Made by a program: the position numbers and the translations under genes. A DNA stretch of 64,000 nucleotides. It comes from Haloterrigena alkaliphila. GTDB taxonomy: Archaea; Halobacteriota; Halobacteria; Halobacteriales; Natrialbaceae. The stretch is taken from positions 2,294,001 to 2,358,000 of the forward strand of contig NZ_CP071462.1 of the NCBI RefSeq assembly GCF_017352155.2, written 5' to 3'. Shown piece by piece: positions 27,362 to 36,174 of the stretch (position 1 is its first letter; the number at the start of each line of letters is the position of its first letter). The notes below the pieces were generated by a model, which made no database searches, had not been told where the DNA came from, and saw only the letters and a list, made by a program, of their open reading frames with translations.

Positions 27362-28194
27362 GCGCACTCGAGAGCGAAATTTCGGAGCTGTGGACGCAGT
27401 ACCAGAACGACGACGTGAGCGCCGACACCGCCGTCGAGGACGAGTACGCGACGCTCGAGGCCTTCCTCGAGGCCCTCGCGGACGGCGAGGTCCGCGCCGC
27501 CGAGAAGCAGGGTGACTCGTGGGAGGCCAACGAGTGGGTCAAGCAGGGCATCCTGCTCAACTTCGGCCTCCGCTCGATCCAGCGGTACGAACACGGCGGC
27601 ACCACGTACAACGACGTGCTGCCGCTGGCCGACTCGAGCGCGTACGGCGACCGCGGGAGCCGGAATACGCCCGACGGCACGGTCGTCCGGAAGGGCGCCC
27701 ACATCGGCTCGGACTGCATCCTGATGAGCCCGGCGTTCGTCAACATCGGCGCCCACGTCGGCGACGGCACCCTCGTCGACTCCTGTGACACGGTCGGCTC
27801 CTGCGCGCAGATCGGCTCGAACGTCAAGCTCGGCGCCAACACGTTAATCGGCGGCGTGCTCGAGCCGGTCGAGAACGCGCCGGTCATCGTCGAAGATAAC
27901 GTCTCGCTCGGCGCCGGCTGCCGCGTGACCTCGGGCTTCGTCGTCGGCGAGAACAGCGTCGTCGGCGAGAATACCCTGCTCACGCCGCGCATCCCGGTCT
28001 ACGACCTCGTCGAGGAGGAGGTCGTCTACGGCGAACTGCCCGCCGACCGCCGCGCGTTCACGCGGTTCGTCGAGTCCTCGATCAGCGACCACGACCTCTT
28101 CGAGGGCGGCGCCTACAAGCCCGCCGTGGTGGCGACCGATCTGGAGACGGAGACGCTCGAGGCGACGGAACGCGAGGACGCGCTTCGGGAATAG
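27358..28194 (+). CDS. dapD: Tetrahydrodipicolinate N-succinyltransferase
   Basis: Commits the pathway to the succinylase route. The left-handed beta-helix hexapeptide region (VRKGAHIGSDCILMSPAFVN through GAHVGDGTLVDSC) occupies the middle. The N-terminal helical domain includes SWEANEWVKQGILLNFGL. The length of 278 residues is normal. The gene starts inside the end of dapB. The next lysine gene, lysA, begins only 802 bp later because a vapBC pair intervenes. Confidence 0.96.
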   Translation: MSALESEISELWTQYQNDDVSADTAVEDEYATLEAFLEALADGEVRAAEKQGDSWEANEWVKQGILLNFGLRSIQRYEHGGTTYNDVLPLADSSAYGDRGSRNTPDGTVVRKGAHIGSDCILMSPAFVNIGAHVGDGTLVDSCDTVGSCAQIGSNVKLGANTLIGGVLEPVENAPVIVEDNVSLGAGCRVTSGFVVGENSVVGENTLLTPRIPVYDLVEEEVVYGELPADRRAFTRFVESSISDHDLFEGGAYKPAVVATDLETETLEATEREDALRE

Positions 28195-28306
28195 ACGGAC
28201 TGCAAACGGAGGTATCGAGCCAATCGATTCGATCGCAATCGAGTTGGGGAAGTCAGCTACTTTCGTGGGAGGTTTTTTGATCGTTCCCGCATTAGTAGTA
28301 GCTGTA

Positions 28307-28558
28307 ATGAGTAAACGGGCCGAGGCTGACGACCGAGGGCGAATCGTCATCCCTCACGAAATCCGTGAGAAACACGGCGACCGGTACCGGGTCGTCGAAC
28401 TCGACGATCGGGTCGAACTGATCCCGCTGAAAGACGACCCGATCGAGGGCCTCCGCGATGCCGTCGGTGACGCATTCGACGACAAATCGATCGACGAGAT
28501 CAAGCGAGAGGCGCGCGAGGCCGCTCGAGAAGATGCGATAGACGACGTGAGTGAGTAG
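28307..28558 (+). CDS. vapB: VapB-like AbrB/MazE-fold antitoxin
   Basis: The 83-residue product from ATG 28307 has the swapped-hairpin AbrB motif ADDRGRIVIPHEIREKHGDR at the N-terminus and a long charged helical tail (DAVGDAFDDKSIDEIKREAR) to bind the toxin. It stands 6 bp before the PIN-domain gene. A possible A/T-rich promoter element (GGTTTTTTGATCG) lies about 35 bp upstream, so it may be transcribed both from its own promoter and from the lysine operon. Confidence 0.88.
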   Translation: MSKRAEADDRGRIVIPHEIREKHGDRYRVVELDDRVELIPLKDDPIEGLRDAVGDAFDDKSIDEIKREAREAAREDAIDDVSE

Positions 28559-28564
28559 CGTTCG

Positions 28565-28945
28565 ATGATCTACGCCGATACGGACTTCTTCATCGCGCTA
28601 GTGAAAGACGACGACTGGCTTCAGGATCGGGCGGCCAAGATCGCACTCGAAAACGAGGGGGAGATCTACACCTCACGCGCGACGCTGCTCGAACTGCTCA
28701 TGATTTCTGACCGGTTCGAGTTCGATCGGATGGAGGCACTTACCTACGCGCTCGAGATCGCGATGGTCCCTGAAGACGAAGACGTTCTGTTTCAGGCGGC
28801 GGACTACATGGAACAAGACGGACTCACTCCGTTCGATGCCTATCACGTCGCCTACGCGGACGAAGATCCGCTCGTCTCGTCGGACAAATCGTTCGACGAG
28901 GTAACGGACGACCGGATCGCAATAGAGGAACGGGAACCCGAGTAG
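28565..28945 (+). CDS. vapC: VapC-like PIN-domain ribonuclease toxin
   Basis: In this 126-residue PIN fold the acidic metal ligands are visible: Asp5 in YADTDFFIALV, Glu43 in LLELLMI, Asp91 in TPFDAYHVAYA and Asp107 in VSSDKSFDEV. VapC toxins cleave tRNA or rRNA. With VapB it forms a type II module placed within the lysine operon, between dapD and lysA and in the same orientation. The termination codon is 51 bp before the lysA start. Confidence 0.9.
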   Translation: MIYADTDFFIALVKDDDWLQDRAAKIALENEGEIYTSRATLLELLMISDRFEFDRMEALTYALEIAMVPEDEDVLFQAADYMEQDGLTPFDAYHVAYADEDPLVSSDKSFDEVTDDRIAIEEREPE

Positions 28946-28996
28946 TCGAGAGCGAGACCCAAACGCTTGAATCCTCGCGGTTACTTTGACGCGATA

Positions 28997-30439
28997 ATGA
29001 CTAAACTCACGGAATCGCCGGCGGTCCGCCGGCTCGCCGACTGGGACGCGGCACGCCTCGAGTCCCTCGTCGGCGACTACGGCTCGCCGCTGTACGTGCT
29101 CGATCTCGAGCGCGTGCGCGAGAACTACCGTCGCCTCGCGGCGGCGTTTCCGGACGCCGAGATCATGTACGCGGTGAAGGCTAACGCGCTGGGGGACGTT
29201 CTCGAGACGCTCCACGAGGAGGGGGCGGGCCTCGAGTGCGCCTCCGCCGGAGAGGTCAAACGGGCGCTCGCGGCCGCCGACTCGAGCGACGGGAGCGACG
29301 CATCCGGAGCAGATGTCCACTACACGGCCGTCAACCCGCCCGCGCGGGATCTGGACTGGGTCGTCAATGCGTGGGAGGAGTATCCAGAGCTGACGATCAC
29401 CGTTGGGGCCGAGGACACCATCGACCGCCTCGAGGAGCGGGGCTACGACGGGCGGCTCTGTCTCCGCGTGAATCCGGGCATCGACGCCGGCCACCACGAG
29501 AAGGTCAAGACCGGCGCCGCGGCGAAGTTCGGCGTCCCGATCGAGCGCGCCGTCGACGTCCTCGTCGACGCGGCCGAGCGCGGCTTCGACGTCGTCGGGA
29601 TCCACGCCCACGTCGGGTCGGGCGTCTCGAGCGACCAACTGGACGACCACCGGGCGTTCGTCGAACGGATGGGCGACCTCGCGCGTGAGGTGAACGAGAC
29701 CCTGGACGGCGACGGCCTCGAGTTCGTCGATGTCGGCGGCGGCTTCGGGGTACCCTACCGCGACGACGAGGAACCGCTGGACCTCGAGGCGGTCGCCGCG
29801 GCGACCCGCGAGGCGCTGGGCGACGTCGACGCGCGGCTGACGATCGAACCCGGCCGCTACTTCGTCGCCGACGCGGGCGTCCTCCTGACCGAAGTGAACA
29901 CGGTCAAGGAGGCCCGCGACACCCTCGCCGTCGGGGTCGACGCCGGGATGACCACCCTGCTCCGGCCCGCGATGTACGACGCCTCCCACCCGATTCGGAA
30001 CCTGACGGCCGACCTCGAGGGCGGGTCCGATTCCGACTCGAGCGACGGCAGCGCCGACTCGAGCGACGAGGGTGGCGAAACCACCGATACCGGCCGCGAA
30101 ATCGTCCCGCAGACGATCGCCGGGCCCATCTGCGAGAGCGGCGACGTTTTCTGTACCGACCGCCAACTCCCGGCCAGCAGACGCACGGACGCCCTCGCGA
30201 TCGGTAACGCCGGGGCCTACGGCTACGAGATGGCCAACCAGTACAACTCCCGGCCCCGACCCGCGTCGGTCGTCGTCGACGGCGACGCAGTCCGACTCGC
30301 CCGGCGGCGCGAGACGTTCGACGACGTGATCCGGCCGGAGACGAACGCGGCGAATCCGACGAACGCGGCGAATCCGACGAACGCGAACCCAAACGTAGAT
30401 GCGGACCGAGAAACAGATAACGACTACGACACACGATAG
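28997..30439 (+). CDS. lysA: Diaminopimelate decarboxylase
   Basis: Final lysine step, PLP-dependent. The ATG at 28997 gives MTKLTESPAVRRLADWD. PLP-Lys61 lies in MYAVKANALGD; HAHVGSGV, DVGGGFGVPY and EPGRYFVADAG follow, with the substrate cysteine in GPICESGDVF. At 480 residues it is longer than usual because of two Ser/Asp/Gly inserts (about 95-105 and 340-362) and a C-terminal tail carrying NAANPT repeats encoded by an 18-bp tandem repeat. All inserts sit where loops are expected, so activity is likely retained. Confidence 0.96.
   Translation: MTKLTESPAVRRLADWDAARLESLVGDYGSPLYVLDLERVRENYRRLAAAFPDAEIMYAVKANALGDVLETLHEEGAGLECASAGEVKRALAAADSSDGSDASGADVHYTAVNPPARDLDWVVNAWEEYPELTITVGAEDTIDRLEERGYDGRLCLRVNPGIDAGHHEKVKTGAAAKFGVPIERAVDVLVDAAERGFDVVGIHAHVGSGVSSDQLDDHRAFVERMGDLAREVNETLDGDGLEFVDVGGGFGVPYRDDEEPLDLEAVAAATREALGDVDARLTIEPGRYFVADAGVLLTEVNTVKEARDTLAVGVDAGMTTLLRPAMYDASHPIRNLTADLEGGSDSDSSDGSADSSDEGGETTDTGREIVPQTIAGPICESGDVFCTDRQLPASRRTDALAIGNAGAYGYEMANQYNSRPRPASVVVDGDAVRLARRRETFDDVIRPETNAANPTNAANPTNANPNVDADRETDNDYDTR
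30341..30394 (+). repeat. 18-bp tandem repeat at the lysA 3' end
   Basis: The unit ACGAACGCGGCGAATCCG occurs twice exactly (30341-30358 and 30359-30376), with a third degenerate copy to 30394. It is in frame and encodes TNAANP repeats in the LysA tail. Replication slippage is the likely cause. Confidence 0.85.
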
Positions 30440-30443
30440 CACG

Positions 30444-31274
30444 ATGAGCGTCCCATTCCAGAAGTACCACGGCACCGGCAACGACTTTCTGATCATCCAC
30501 GCGGACGAGTACGTCCCCGACCGGGGCGCGCTCGCCGAACGCGAGTGCGACCGCGACGACGGCGTCGGTGCCGACGGCATCCTCTATCTCGCTCTCGAGG
30601 AACGGTTCCGGCCCCCGCGGGTCATCATGACGCTGGTCCAGCCCGACGGCGGGACCGCGCCGATGTGCGGCAACGGCGCGCGCTGTGCGGCCGACTGGGC
30701 CATGGAGCGCACGGGCGCCGACAGCGTCATGATCGACACGCAGGCGGGTACCCTGCGCGCGGACCGAACCGACGACGGCATCGTCATCGAGATGGGGACG
30801 CCGACGTTCGACCCCGACGAAATCCCCGTCAGGGCCGACGATCAGGTCTTCGAGGAGGAGATCGAGGGGCTCGAGGTGACGATGGTCAACACCGGCGTCC
30901 CCCACGCCGTGGCGTTCGTCGACGACGTCGACGACGTCGACCTCGAGCGGGTCGCGCCGCCGGTGCGCTACGCCGATGCGTTCCCCGTCGGGACGAACGT
31001 CACGATCGCCAGCCCCGACGGGTCGGGCGGCTTCGACCAGCGGTCCTACGAGCGCGGCGTCGAGGCCGAGACCGACTCGTGTGGCACCGGCGCGGTCGCC
31101 ATCGCGGTCGTCGCGCGGCGCCTCGGCCTCACCGACGCGGATCCGGTCGAGGTCCACCCGCCGGGCGGGGACCTGCGGGTGAGTTTCAACGAGCACGGGA
31201 ACGCGACGCTCGAGGGCCCCGTCGAACACGAGTTCGACGGTGAAGTGGCCGTCCGGTCGCCGACCGAACTGTGA
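30444..31274 (+). CDS. dapF: Diaminopimelate epimerase
   Basis: Cofactor-independent epimerase making meso-DAP for LysA. The ATG at 30444 gives MSVPFQKYHGTGNDFL. The two catalytic cysteines are Cys75 (MCGNGARC) and Cys213 (DSCGTGAVA). NTGVPHAVAFVDDV is the conserved middle motif. The start is 5 nt after the lysA stop, and the end overlaps dapE (GTGA). The 276-residue length is normal. Confidence 0.97.
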   Translation: MSVPFQKYHGTGNDFLIIHADEYVPDRGALAERECDRDDGVGADGILYLALEERFRPPRVIMTLVQPDGGTAPMCGNGARCAADWAMERTGADSVMIDTQAGTLRADRTDDGIVIEMGTPTFDPDEIPVRADDQVFEEEIEGLEVTMVNTGVPHAVAFVDDVDDVDLERVAPPVRYADAFPVGTNVTIASPDGSGGFDQRSYERGVEAETDSCGTGAVAIAVVARRLGLTDADPVEVHPPGGDLRVSFNEHGNATLEGPVEHEFDGEVAVRSPTEL

Positions 31275-32461
31275 GCGGGGACGACGGCGCGACGAGCGGC
31301 GACGCGACGAACGCGGGCGACCTGAACCGCGGTCGCGAGGCCGCCTTCGACCCGCTCGACTTCCTCGAGACGGCCGTCCAGCACCCCTCTCACGAGGACG
31401 TCGAGCCGATGCGGGCGTTCCTCTGCGAGACGCTCGAGGACCACGGCGACGATCCCCGCGTCGCCGACGGCGGGAACGTGCTGGCGACGCGCGGGCCGAG
31501 CGACGCCGAGACGCACCTCGTTTTGAATACGCACATCGATACCGTCTCGCCGCACGTCCCGTTCGAGCGCGATGAAACGGCCCCCGAGGCCGGCGAAGGC
31601 GCGGTGATTCGCGGCCGAGGCTCCTGTGACGCGAAGGGACCGCTGGCCGCGCTGCTCGCAGCGTTCTTCGCAGTAGACCCTGCAGAGGGGCGCGTTACGC
31701 TGGCGATCACGCCCGACGAGGAGGTGCTCTCGACGGGCGCCTACGAACTGGTGTCGAGTGAGGAGTCGCCCACTCGAGACGCCGACGCCGTAATCGTCGG
31801 CGAACCCACGAACCTCGACGTCTGTACGGCCGCGAAGGGGCGCTTTCAGGGGACCGTCCACCTGACCGGTGCGAACGCCCACGCGGCGGAACCCCAGACG
31901 GGGATCAACGCGGTCGCAGCGCTCGAGTCCGTCCTCGAAGCGATTCGCACGTTCGACGAGCGGGCGGACGCGCCGCCGACGCACCCGCAACTCGGCGGCG
32001 CAACACTCACCCCGACTGTCGTCGAGGGCGGCGACGCGACCAATCAGGTGCCGGCCGACTGCGCGCTGACGGTCGACCGCCGGAGCGTCCCGCCCGAGAC
32101 GGCCGAGGAGTTCCACGACGCGCTGATTGACCAGCTCCGCACTGGGGTCCCCGACGACGTCGGCGTCGAATTCCGCTTTACCGACCGGCCGACGCCGTTC
32201 CTCGAGGCCTGGGAGACCGACCCCGACGAACGGATCGTCGAGGTTCTCGCAAACGCTTCCGGCGGCGACGTCCGCCCCTTCACCGCCGCGACGGAGGCCT
32301 CGTACTTCGCCGCGGAGGCACCGACCGTCGTCTTCGGTCCCGGCGTCCTCGCGGACGACGAGGGCGCGGTCGCCCACGCCCCGCGGGAGTACGTCCGGGT
32401 CGACGCCGTCCGGGCGGCGGCGCGGGCGCTCGAGGAGACGGTTCGAACGCTCGTCGGCTAG
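31271..32461 (+). CDS. dapE: Succinyl-diaminopimelate desuccinylase-like M20 deacylase
   Basis: Removes the succinyl group added through DapD. It starts at GTG 31271, inside the dapF stop. M20 metal-site motifs: LNTHIDTVSPH, GRGSCDAKGPLAALLAA, ITPDEEVLSTG and VGEPTNLDVC. The late region ATEASYFAAEAPTVVFGPG carries the last ligands. The length of 396 residues includes an acidic 20-residue lead. Position at the end of the lysine operon supports DapE over the related ArgE/LysK activities. No succinyl-DAP aminotransferase is seen in the cluster. Confidence 0.92.
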   Translation: MSGDDGATSGDATNAGDLNRGREAAFDPLDFLETAVQHPSHEDVEPMRAFLCETLEDHGDDPRVADGGNVLATRGPSDAETHLVLNTHIDTVSPHVPFERDETAPEAGEGAVIRGRGSCDAKGPLAALLAAFFAVDPAEGRVTLAITPDEEVLSTGAYELVSSEESPTRDADAVIVGEPTNLDVCTAAKGRFQGTVHLTGANAHAAEPQTGINAVAALESVLEAIRTFDERADAPPTHPQLGGATLTPTVVEGGDATNQVPADCALTVDRRSVPPETAEEFHDALIDQLRTGVPDDVGVEFRFTDRPTPFLEAWETDPDERIVEVLANASGGDVRPFTAATEASYFAAEAPTVVFGPGVLADDEGAVAHAPREYVRVDAVRAAARALEETVRTLVG

Positions 32462-32497
32462 GCCGTTTCGGTCTCGACCAGAGCGTCGGTGAGCCGA

Positions 32498-32632
32498 TCA
32501 CCATCTCGTCCAGATGTAGAACAGCGCGAGCAGACCGCCGACCACGATGACGACCAGCGCGATCGTGGCGATCTCCGGGAAGAGGGAGAGCCCCGGGAAG
32601 AGAGCGGGTTCGGCAACGAGGGATTCCATCAT
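32498..32632 (-). CDS. Single-helix membrane microprotein
   Basis: A 44-residue frame starting with two consecutive ATGs (32632 and 32629). After SLVAEPALFPGLSLFPE there is one membrane helix, IATIALVVIVVGGLLALFYI, and the protein ends WTRW. The clean membrane pattern and position in an otherwise empty gap support a real gene. It is convergent with dapE and divergent from the membrane protein at 32763. Function unknown. Confidence 0.55.
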   Translation of the reverse strand: MMESLVAEPALFPGLSLFPEIATIALVVIVVGGLLALFYIWTRW

Positions 32633-32762
32633 CGCGTTTGACAGACGCTCCGTTGGACACGTCGTCCCAAAACGGTGTTGGTCCGCACCCGGGCCGCGTG
32701 CGAGCGATCCGCACCCGATCGCACGTTTTTTATCGGTACTGGCGTACCTACCTGTCACGCAC

Positions 32763-33677
32763 GTGTTTCCTCCGCCCGCCGACGCTGCGGTGACGATCGG
32801 ACTCCGGACGCTCGCCGCGGCCGTCTCGAGCGCCGCCACGCCCCTCGCGAGCGTCGCCGACGGCAGTTTCCGGCCGCTGTGGGTCGCCGTCGGCGCGCTG
32901 CTCGTCACGGTCGGGGTCGGTGCCGTCCTGATCGCTGGCTTCCCGACGGCCACGCGCCGAGTCAGCGGCGACGCGGTCGAGCGACCGGATCTCTCCTTCG
33001 CGGCCGGATTCGTCGTCCTCTTCGGCCTGCTCGTCGCGGTCGCGCTGCCGATGACCGGCGCCACGTACCTCGGGATTTCGGCGCTCGACCCGCTCGCCGG
33101 GATCGTCTCCCTGCCGGGACTGCTCGGCTGGGCGGCCCTGCTCCTCGTCGGCGGGACGCTCGGCGCCATCGTCCTCGGCGATCGAATCGCCGTCCGACTC
33201 GGCGACGACTCGCCGTCGCTTCGCCGCGCGCTCGCCATCGGTGCCGTCGTGGTCTGTGCGAGCCTCCTCGTCCCGGTCTTCGGCGCGCTCCTGGCGATGG
33301 GGCTGGCGACCGTCGCCATCGGGGCCGACGCGCGACGGCGCTTCGACCTCGAGCGGTGGCTCGGAATCGACGACGAAGGGAACCGTGAACCGACTGCGAC
33401 CGCCGCTGCGGGATCGACCGTCGACTGGGATGCCCGTCGCTCGAGCGAGACCGCGGTCTGGAAAACGAACGAGGATCGGCCGTCCGCGACCGCAAGCGAG
33501 CGGGACGCGAATGCTACGGCGGAAGTGATCGATCGAACCGAGTCCGACGTCGACGGGCCGCGCAAAGGCGACCGCCGGGCGGACGAGGCGTGGACGGTCG
33601 ACGACTGGGAGTGGGACATCGGAACGGACGCCGACCGCGAGGACGAGACGGAACCGGAGCCGGCCGACGACTCGTGA
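32763..33677 (+). CDS. Multi-pass membrane protein with acidic C-terminal tail
   Basis: The start is taken at GTG 32763 (codes for VFPPPADAAVTIG); upstream codons are non-membrane and basic. A TTTTTTAT element at about 32726-32733 puts a TATA box 30-35 bp before it. The product has 304 residues, with about five to six hydrophobic segments (LWVAVGALLVTVGVGAVLI, FAAGFVVLFGLLVAVALP, LLGWAALLLVGGTLGAIVL, ALAIGAVVVCASLLVPVFGA and others). A 100-residue polar tail rich in Asp/Glu/Arg ends it. No catalytic motif is recognised. Confidence 0.75.
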   Translation: MFPPPADAAVTIGLRTLAAAVSSAATPLASVADGSFRPLWVAVGALLVTVGVGAVLIAGFPTATRRVSGDAVERPDLSFAAGFVVLFGLLVAVALPMTGATYLGISALDPLAGIVSLPGLLGWAALLLVGGTLGAIVLGDRIAVRLGDDSPSLRRALAIGAVVVCASLLVPVFGALLAMGLATVAIGADARRRFDLERWLGIDDEGNREPTATAAAGSTVDWDARRSSETAVWKTNEDRPSATASERDANATAEVIDRTESDVDGPRKGDRRADEAWTVDDWEWDIGTDADREDETEPEPADDS

Positions 33678-33765
33678 TGCCGGGGTCGGTGTCGCGGTCG
33701 GGCGTCGTCGCCGTCCTCCTCGCGGTCGTACGCTATCGCCGGCCCTATCCTCCTCGCGGTCGGAC

Positions 33766-34539
33766 TCAGGCGTACTCGAGGAAGTTCGTGAGGTAGACGA
33801 GCGCGTTGTAGCCGCCGTGGATCAGCGCGGGGACGAGCAGGTTGCCCGAGAGTTCGTAGAGGACGCCGAAGTACAGGCCGAGCGTCGCGACCGTGCCGAG
33901 GCTCACGAGCATCGTGCCGAGCTGATCGCCCATGTAGACGGGGACGTGAACGGCGGCGAACACGAGCGCCGCGAGAAGCACCGCCAGCGGCGCCGGGAAC
34001 GTCTCGCCGAGGCGCGACTGGACGACGCCGCGGTAGAGCAGTTCCTCGCCGGGCCCGGTGAGGAGGATGGCGATCGGGATTCCCACGAGAAACAGCACCG
34101 GGAGCTCGCGACCCCGCTCGATCCCCGAGTGGGTCTCGCCCTCGCTTCCGACCCCGAACGGGTCGAGAAACTCGACGAGCGCCTGATAGCCGACGAGGAC
34201 GACGAACGCGCCGACCAGTCCGAGGACGATCCAGCCGAGATCCCAGACCGTCGGCTTCCGGATCCGCAGGAACGAGCGGATGTAGTCCCAGTCGAAACCG
34301 TTGCGACGGACGATCAGGTAGGTGAGCGCGAGGCCCCCGGCCCCGACGACGTTGAACGCGACCGACGAGGCGATCTGCCGGACCGCCGCCGCCTCGACGT
34401 CGAGCAACAGCAACTGCCCCTCGACGCCGAGCGTGGCGGCGAGGCCGGTCAACCAGCCGCCCATCGCGAGGACGAGACAGAGCCCGACCGCCCGTACGCC
34501 CGCCGGGACCGACGCCGGTATCCCGCGTATCGTGGACAC
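33766..34539 (-). CDS. CPBP-family intramembrane metalloprotease
   Basis: In this 257-residue membrane protein the Abi/CAAX-protease motifs are complete: Glu165-Glu166 with Arg170 in GPGEELLYRG, His198 in AAVHVP, and His241/Asn245 in IHGGYN. About seven to eight hydrophobic segments surround them. Members cleave prenylated or other membrane proteins, and in some organisms act in bacteriocin immunity. The substrate here is unknown. It is monocistronic, between two unrelated genes. Confidence 0.93.
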   Translation of the reverse strand: MSTIRGIPASVPAGVRAVGLCLVLAMGGWLTGLAATLGVEGQLLLLDVEAAAVRQIASSVAFNVVGAGGLALTYLIVRRNGFDWDYIRSFLRIRKPTVWDLGWIVLGLVGAFVVLVGYQALVEFLDPFGVGSEGETHSGIERGRELPVLFLVGIPIAILLTGPGEELLYRGVVQSRLGETFPAPLAVLLAALVFAAVHVPVYMGDQLGTMLVSLGTVATLGLYFGVLYELSGNLLVPALIHGGYNALVYLTNFLEYA

Positions 34540-34608
34540 ACGCCCCCGTAGTCGCGGCCGGTAGAAATAGCTACTGACACCGCAGGCGGGTCGAGCGACT
34601 CGCGCCGG

Positions 34609-35997
34609 TTACTCGAGGTCGTCGACCAGTTCGTCGGCGACGCCGGTGTACCCCGTCGGCGTCAGCGCGTGTAATTCCTCGCGGACGTCCTCGTCGACCG
34701 CGAGGTCGTCGAACATCTCGCGGAAGTCCGCGAGCGTGACGTCCTTCCCCCGCGTCACCGCCTTGACGCGCTCGTAGGCGTCCGCCTGGCCCTCGCGGCG
34801 GAGGATCGTCTGAACGGCCTCGCCGATGATCTCGGGGGTCGACTCGAGGTCCTCGCGCATGACGTGCTCGTTCGGGACGACCTTCGAGAGTCCCGCGGCC
34901 GTCTTGCCGTAGCCGATCAGGCAGTGGGCGAAGGCGGCGCCGATGTTGCGCTTGACCGTCGAGTCCGAGAGGTCCCGCTGGAGCCGCGAGGTGGTCACGT
35001 AGTCGGCGAGGAACGTGAGGTCGGAGTTGGCCTTCGAGAGGTTCCCCTCGCTGTTCTCGAAGTCGATCGGGTTGACCTTGTGGGGCATCGTCGACGACCC
35101 CGTCTCGCCCTCGACGGCCTCCTGACCGAGGTAGCGGTCGGAGACGTAAAGCCAGACGTCCAGATCGAGGTCCAGCAGGACGTCGTTGGCCCCGCGGAAC
35201 GCGTCGAAGACGGCCGCGAGGTCGTCACAGGGGTTGACCTGCGTCGTGAGCGGTTCGAACTCGAGGTCCAGTCCGTCCTCGACGAAGTCCCGGGCGAACG
35301 CCCGCCAGTCGACGTCCGGATAGGCGGCGTGGTGGGCGGCGTACGTCCCCGACGCGCCGCCGAGTTTTCCGCGCAGATCGTCCGTCGCCCGTCGGATGCG
35401 ACCGGTCGCGCGGCCCAGTCGGGACGCGTAGACGGCCATCTCCTTGCCGAATGTCGTCGGCGTCGCGGGTTGGCCGTGGGTGCGGGCCAGCATCGGAGTT
35501 TTGCGGTAGTCTCGCGCCATCTCCGTCAGTTCGTCGCGGACGTCGTACAGCGCCGGCAGGAGCACCTCGTCGACGGCGTCGCGGACGAGCAGCCGATGGG
35601 CGAGGTTGTTCACGTCTTCGCTGGTCAGCCCGAAGTGGATCCACGCGGAAGCGTCGCTGTCGTCGGGGAGTTCGTGGCGGACGAAGTACTCGACGGCCTT
35701 CACGTCGTGGTTCGTCGCCTCGAAGCCGGCGTGGCCCTCGGTCTCGAGTTTCTTGATCAGGCGGGCGTCCTCCTCCGCGAAGTGCCGGTAGAGGCCGCGC
35801 AGGTGCTCGCGGTCGTCGGCGTCGATCTCGAGGGGCGTCGCCTCGAGGTCGGCGAGCGCGAGCAGGTACTCGACTTCGACGCGAACCCGCGCTCGCATGA
35901 GCGCGGCCTCGCTGGCGTAGGGCGACAACGGTGCGGTCCGGCTGCTGTAGCGGCCGTCCAGCGGCGAGACGGCGTACAGGGCGTCGGTGTCGGTCAT
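34609..35997 (-). CDS. purB: Adenylosuccinate lyase
   Basis: Acts twice in purine synthesis, releasing fumarate from SAICAR and from adenylosuccinate. The ATG at 35997 gives MTDTDALYAVSPLDGRYSSRT. Fumarase-superfamily motifs: HFGLTSEDVNNLAH, the catalytic histidine in ARTHGQPATPTTFGKEM, and the signature loop GSSTMPHKVNPIDFEN. The length of 462 residues is normal. It is divergent from the purH fusion gene, with 177 bp between the starts that could hold a shared purine-responsive control region. Confidence 0.97.
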   Translation of the reverse strand: MTDTDALYAVSPLDGRYSSRTAPLSPYASEAALMRARVRVEVEYLLALADLEATPLEIDADDREHLRGLYRHFAEEDARLIKKLETEGHAGFEATNHDVKAVEYFVRHELPDDSDASAWIHFGLTSEDVNNLAHRLLVRDAVDEVLLPALYDVRDELTEMARDYRKTPMLARTHGQPATPTTFGKEMAVYASRLGRATGRIRRATDDLRGKLGGASGTYAAHHAAYPDVDWRAFARDFVEDGLDLEFEPLTTQVNPCDDLAAVFDAFRGANDVLLDLDLDVWLYVSDRYLGQEAVEGETGSSTMPHKVNPIDFENSEGNLSKANSDLTFLADYVTTSRLQRDLSDSTVKRNIGAAFAHCLIGYGKTAAGLSKVVPNEHVMREDLESTPEIIGEAVQTILRREGQADAYERVKAVTRGKDVTLADFREMFDDLAVDEDVREELHALTPTGYTGVADELVDDLE

Positions 35998-36174
35998 GGT
36001 AGCCCGTCCGCAACGACGGCGAAAAAGCGTATCGAAACCGCGACCCGCGCGAGGCCACGAGCGTGCATATCTCGAGGGGGTGTGGGGAGAATACTGCCGT
36101 AATAATACACGAACGTGCATACGCGAGGGATCGAGACCGCAACCACTTTGCCGCTCGCGGGCGGCCATCAGACC

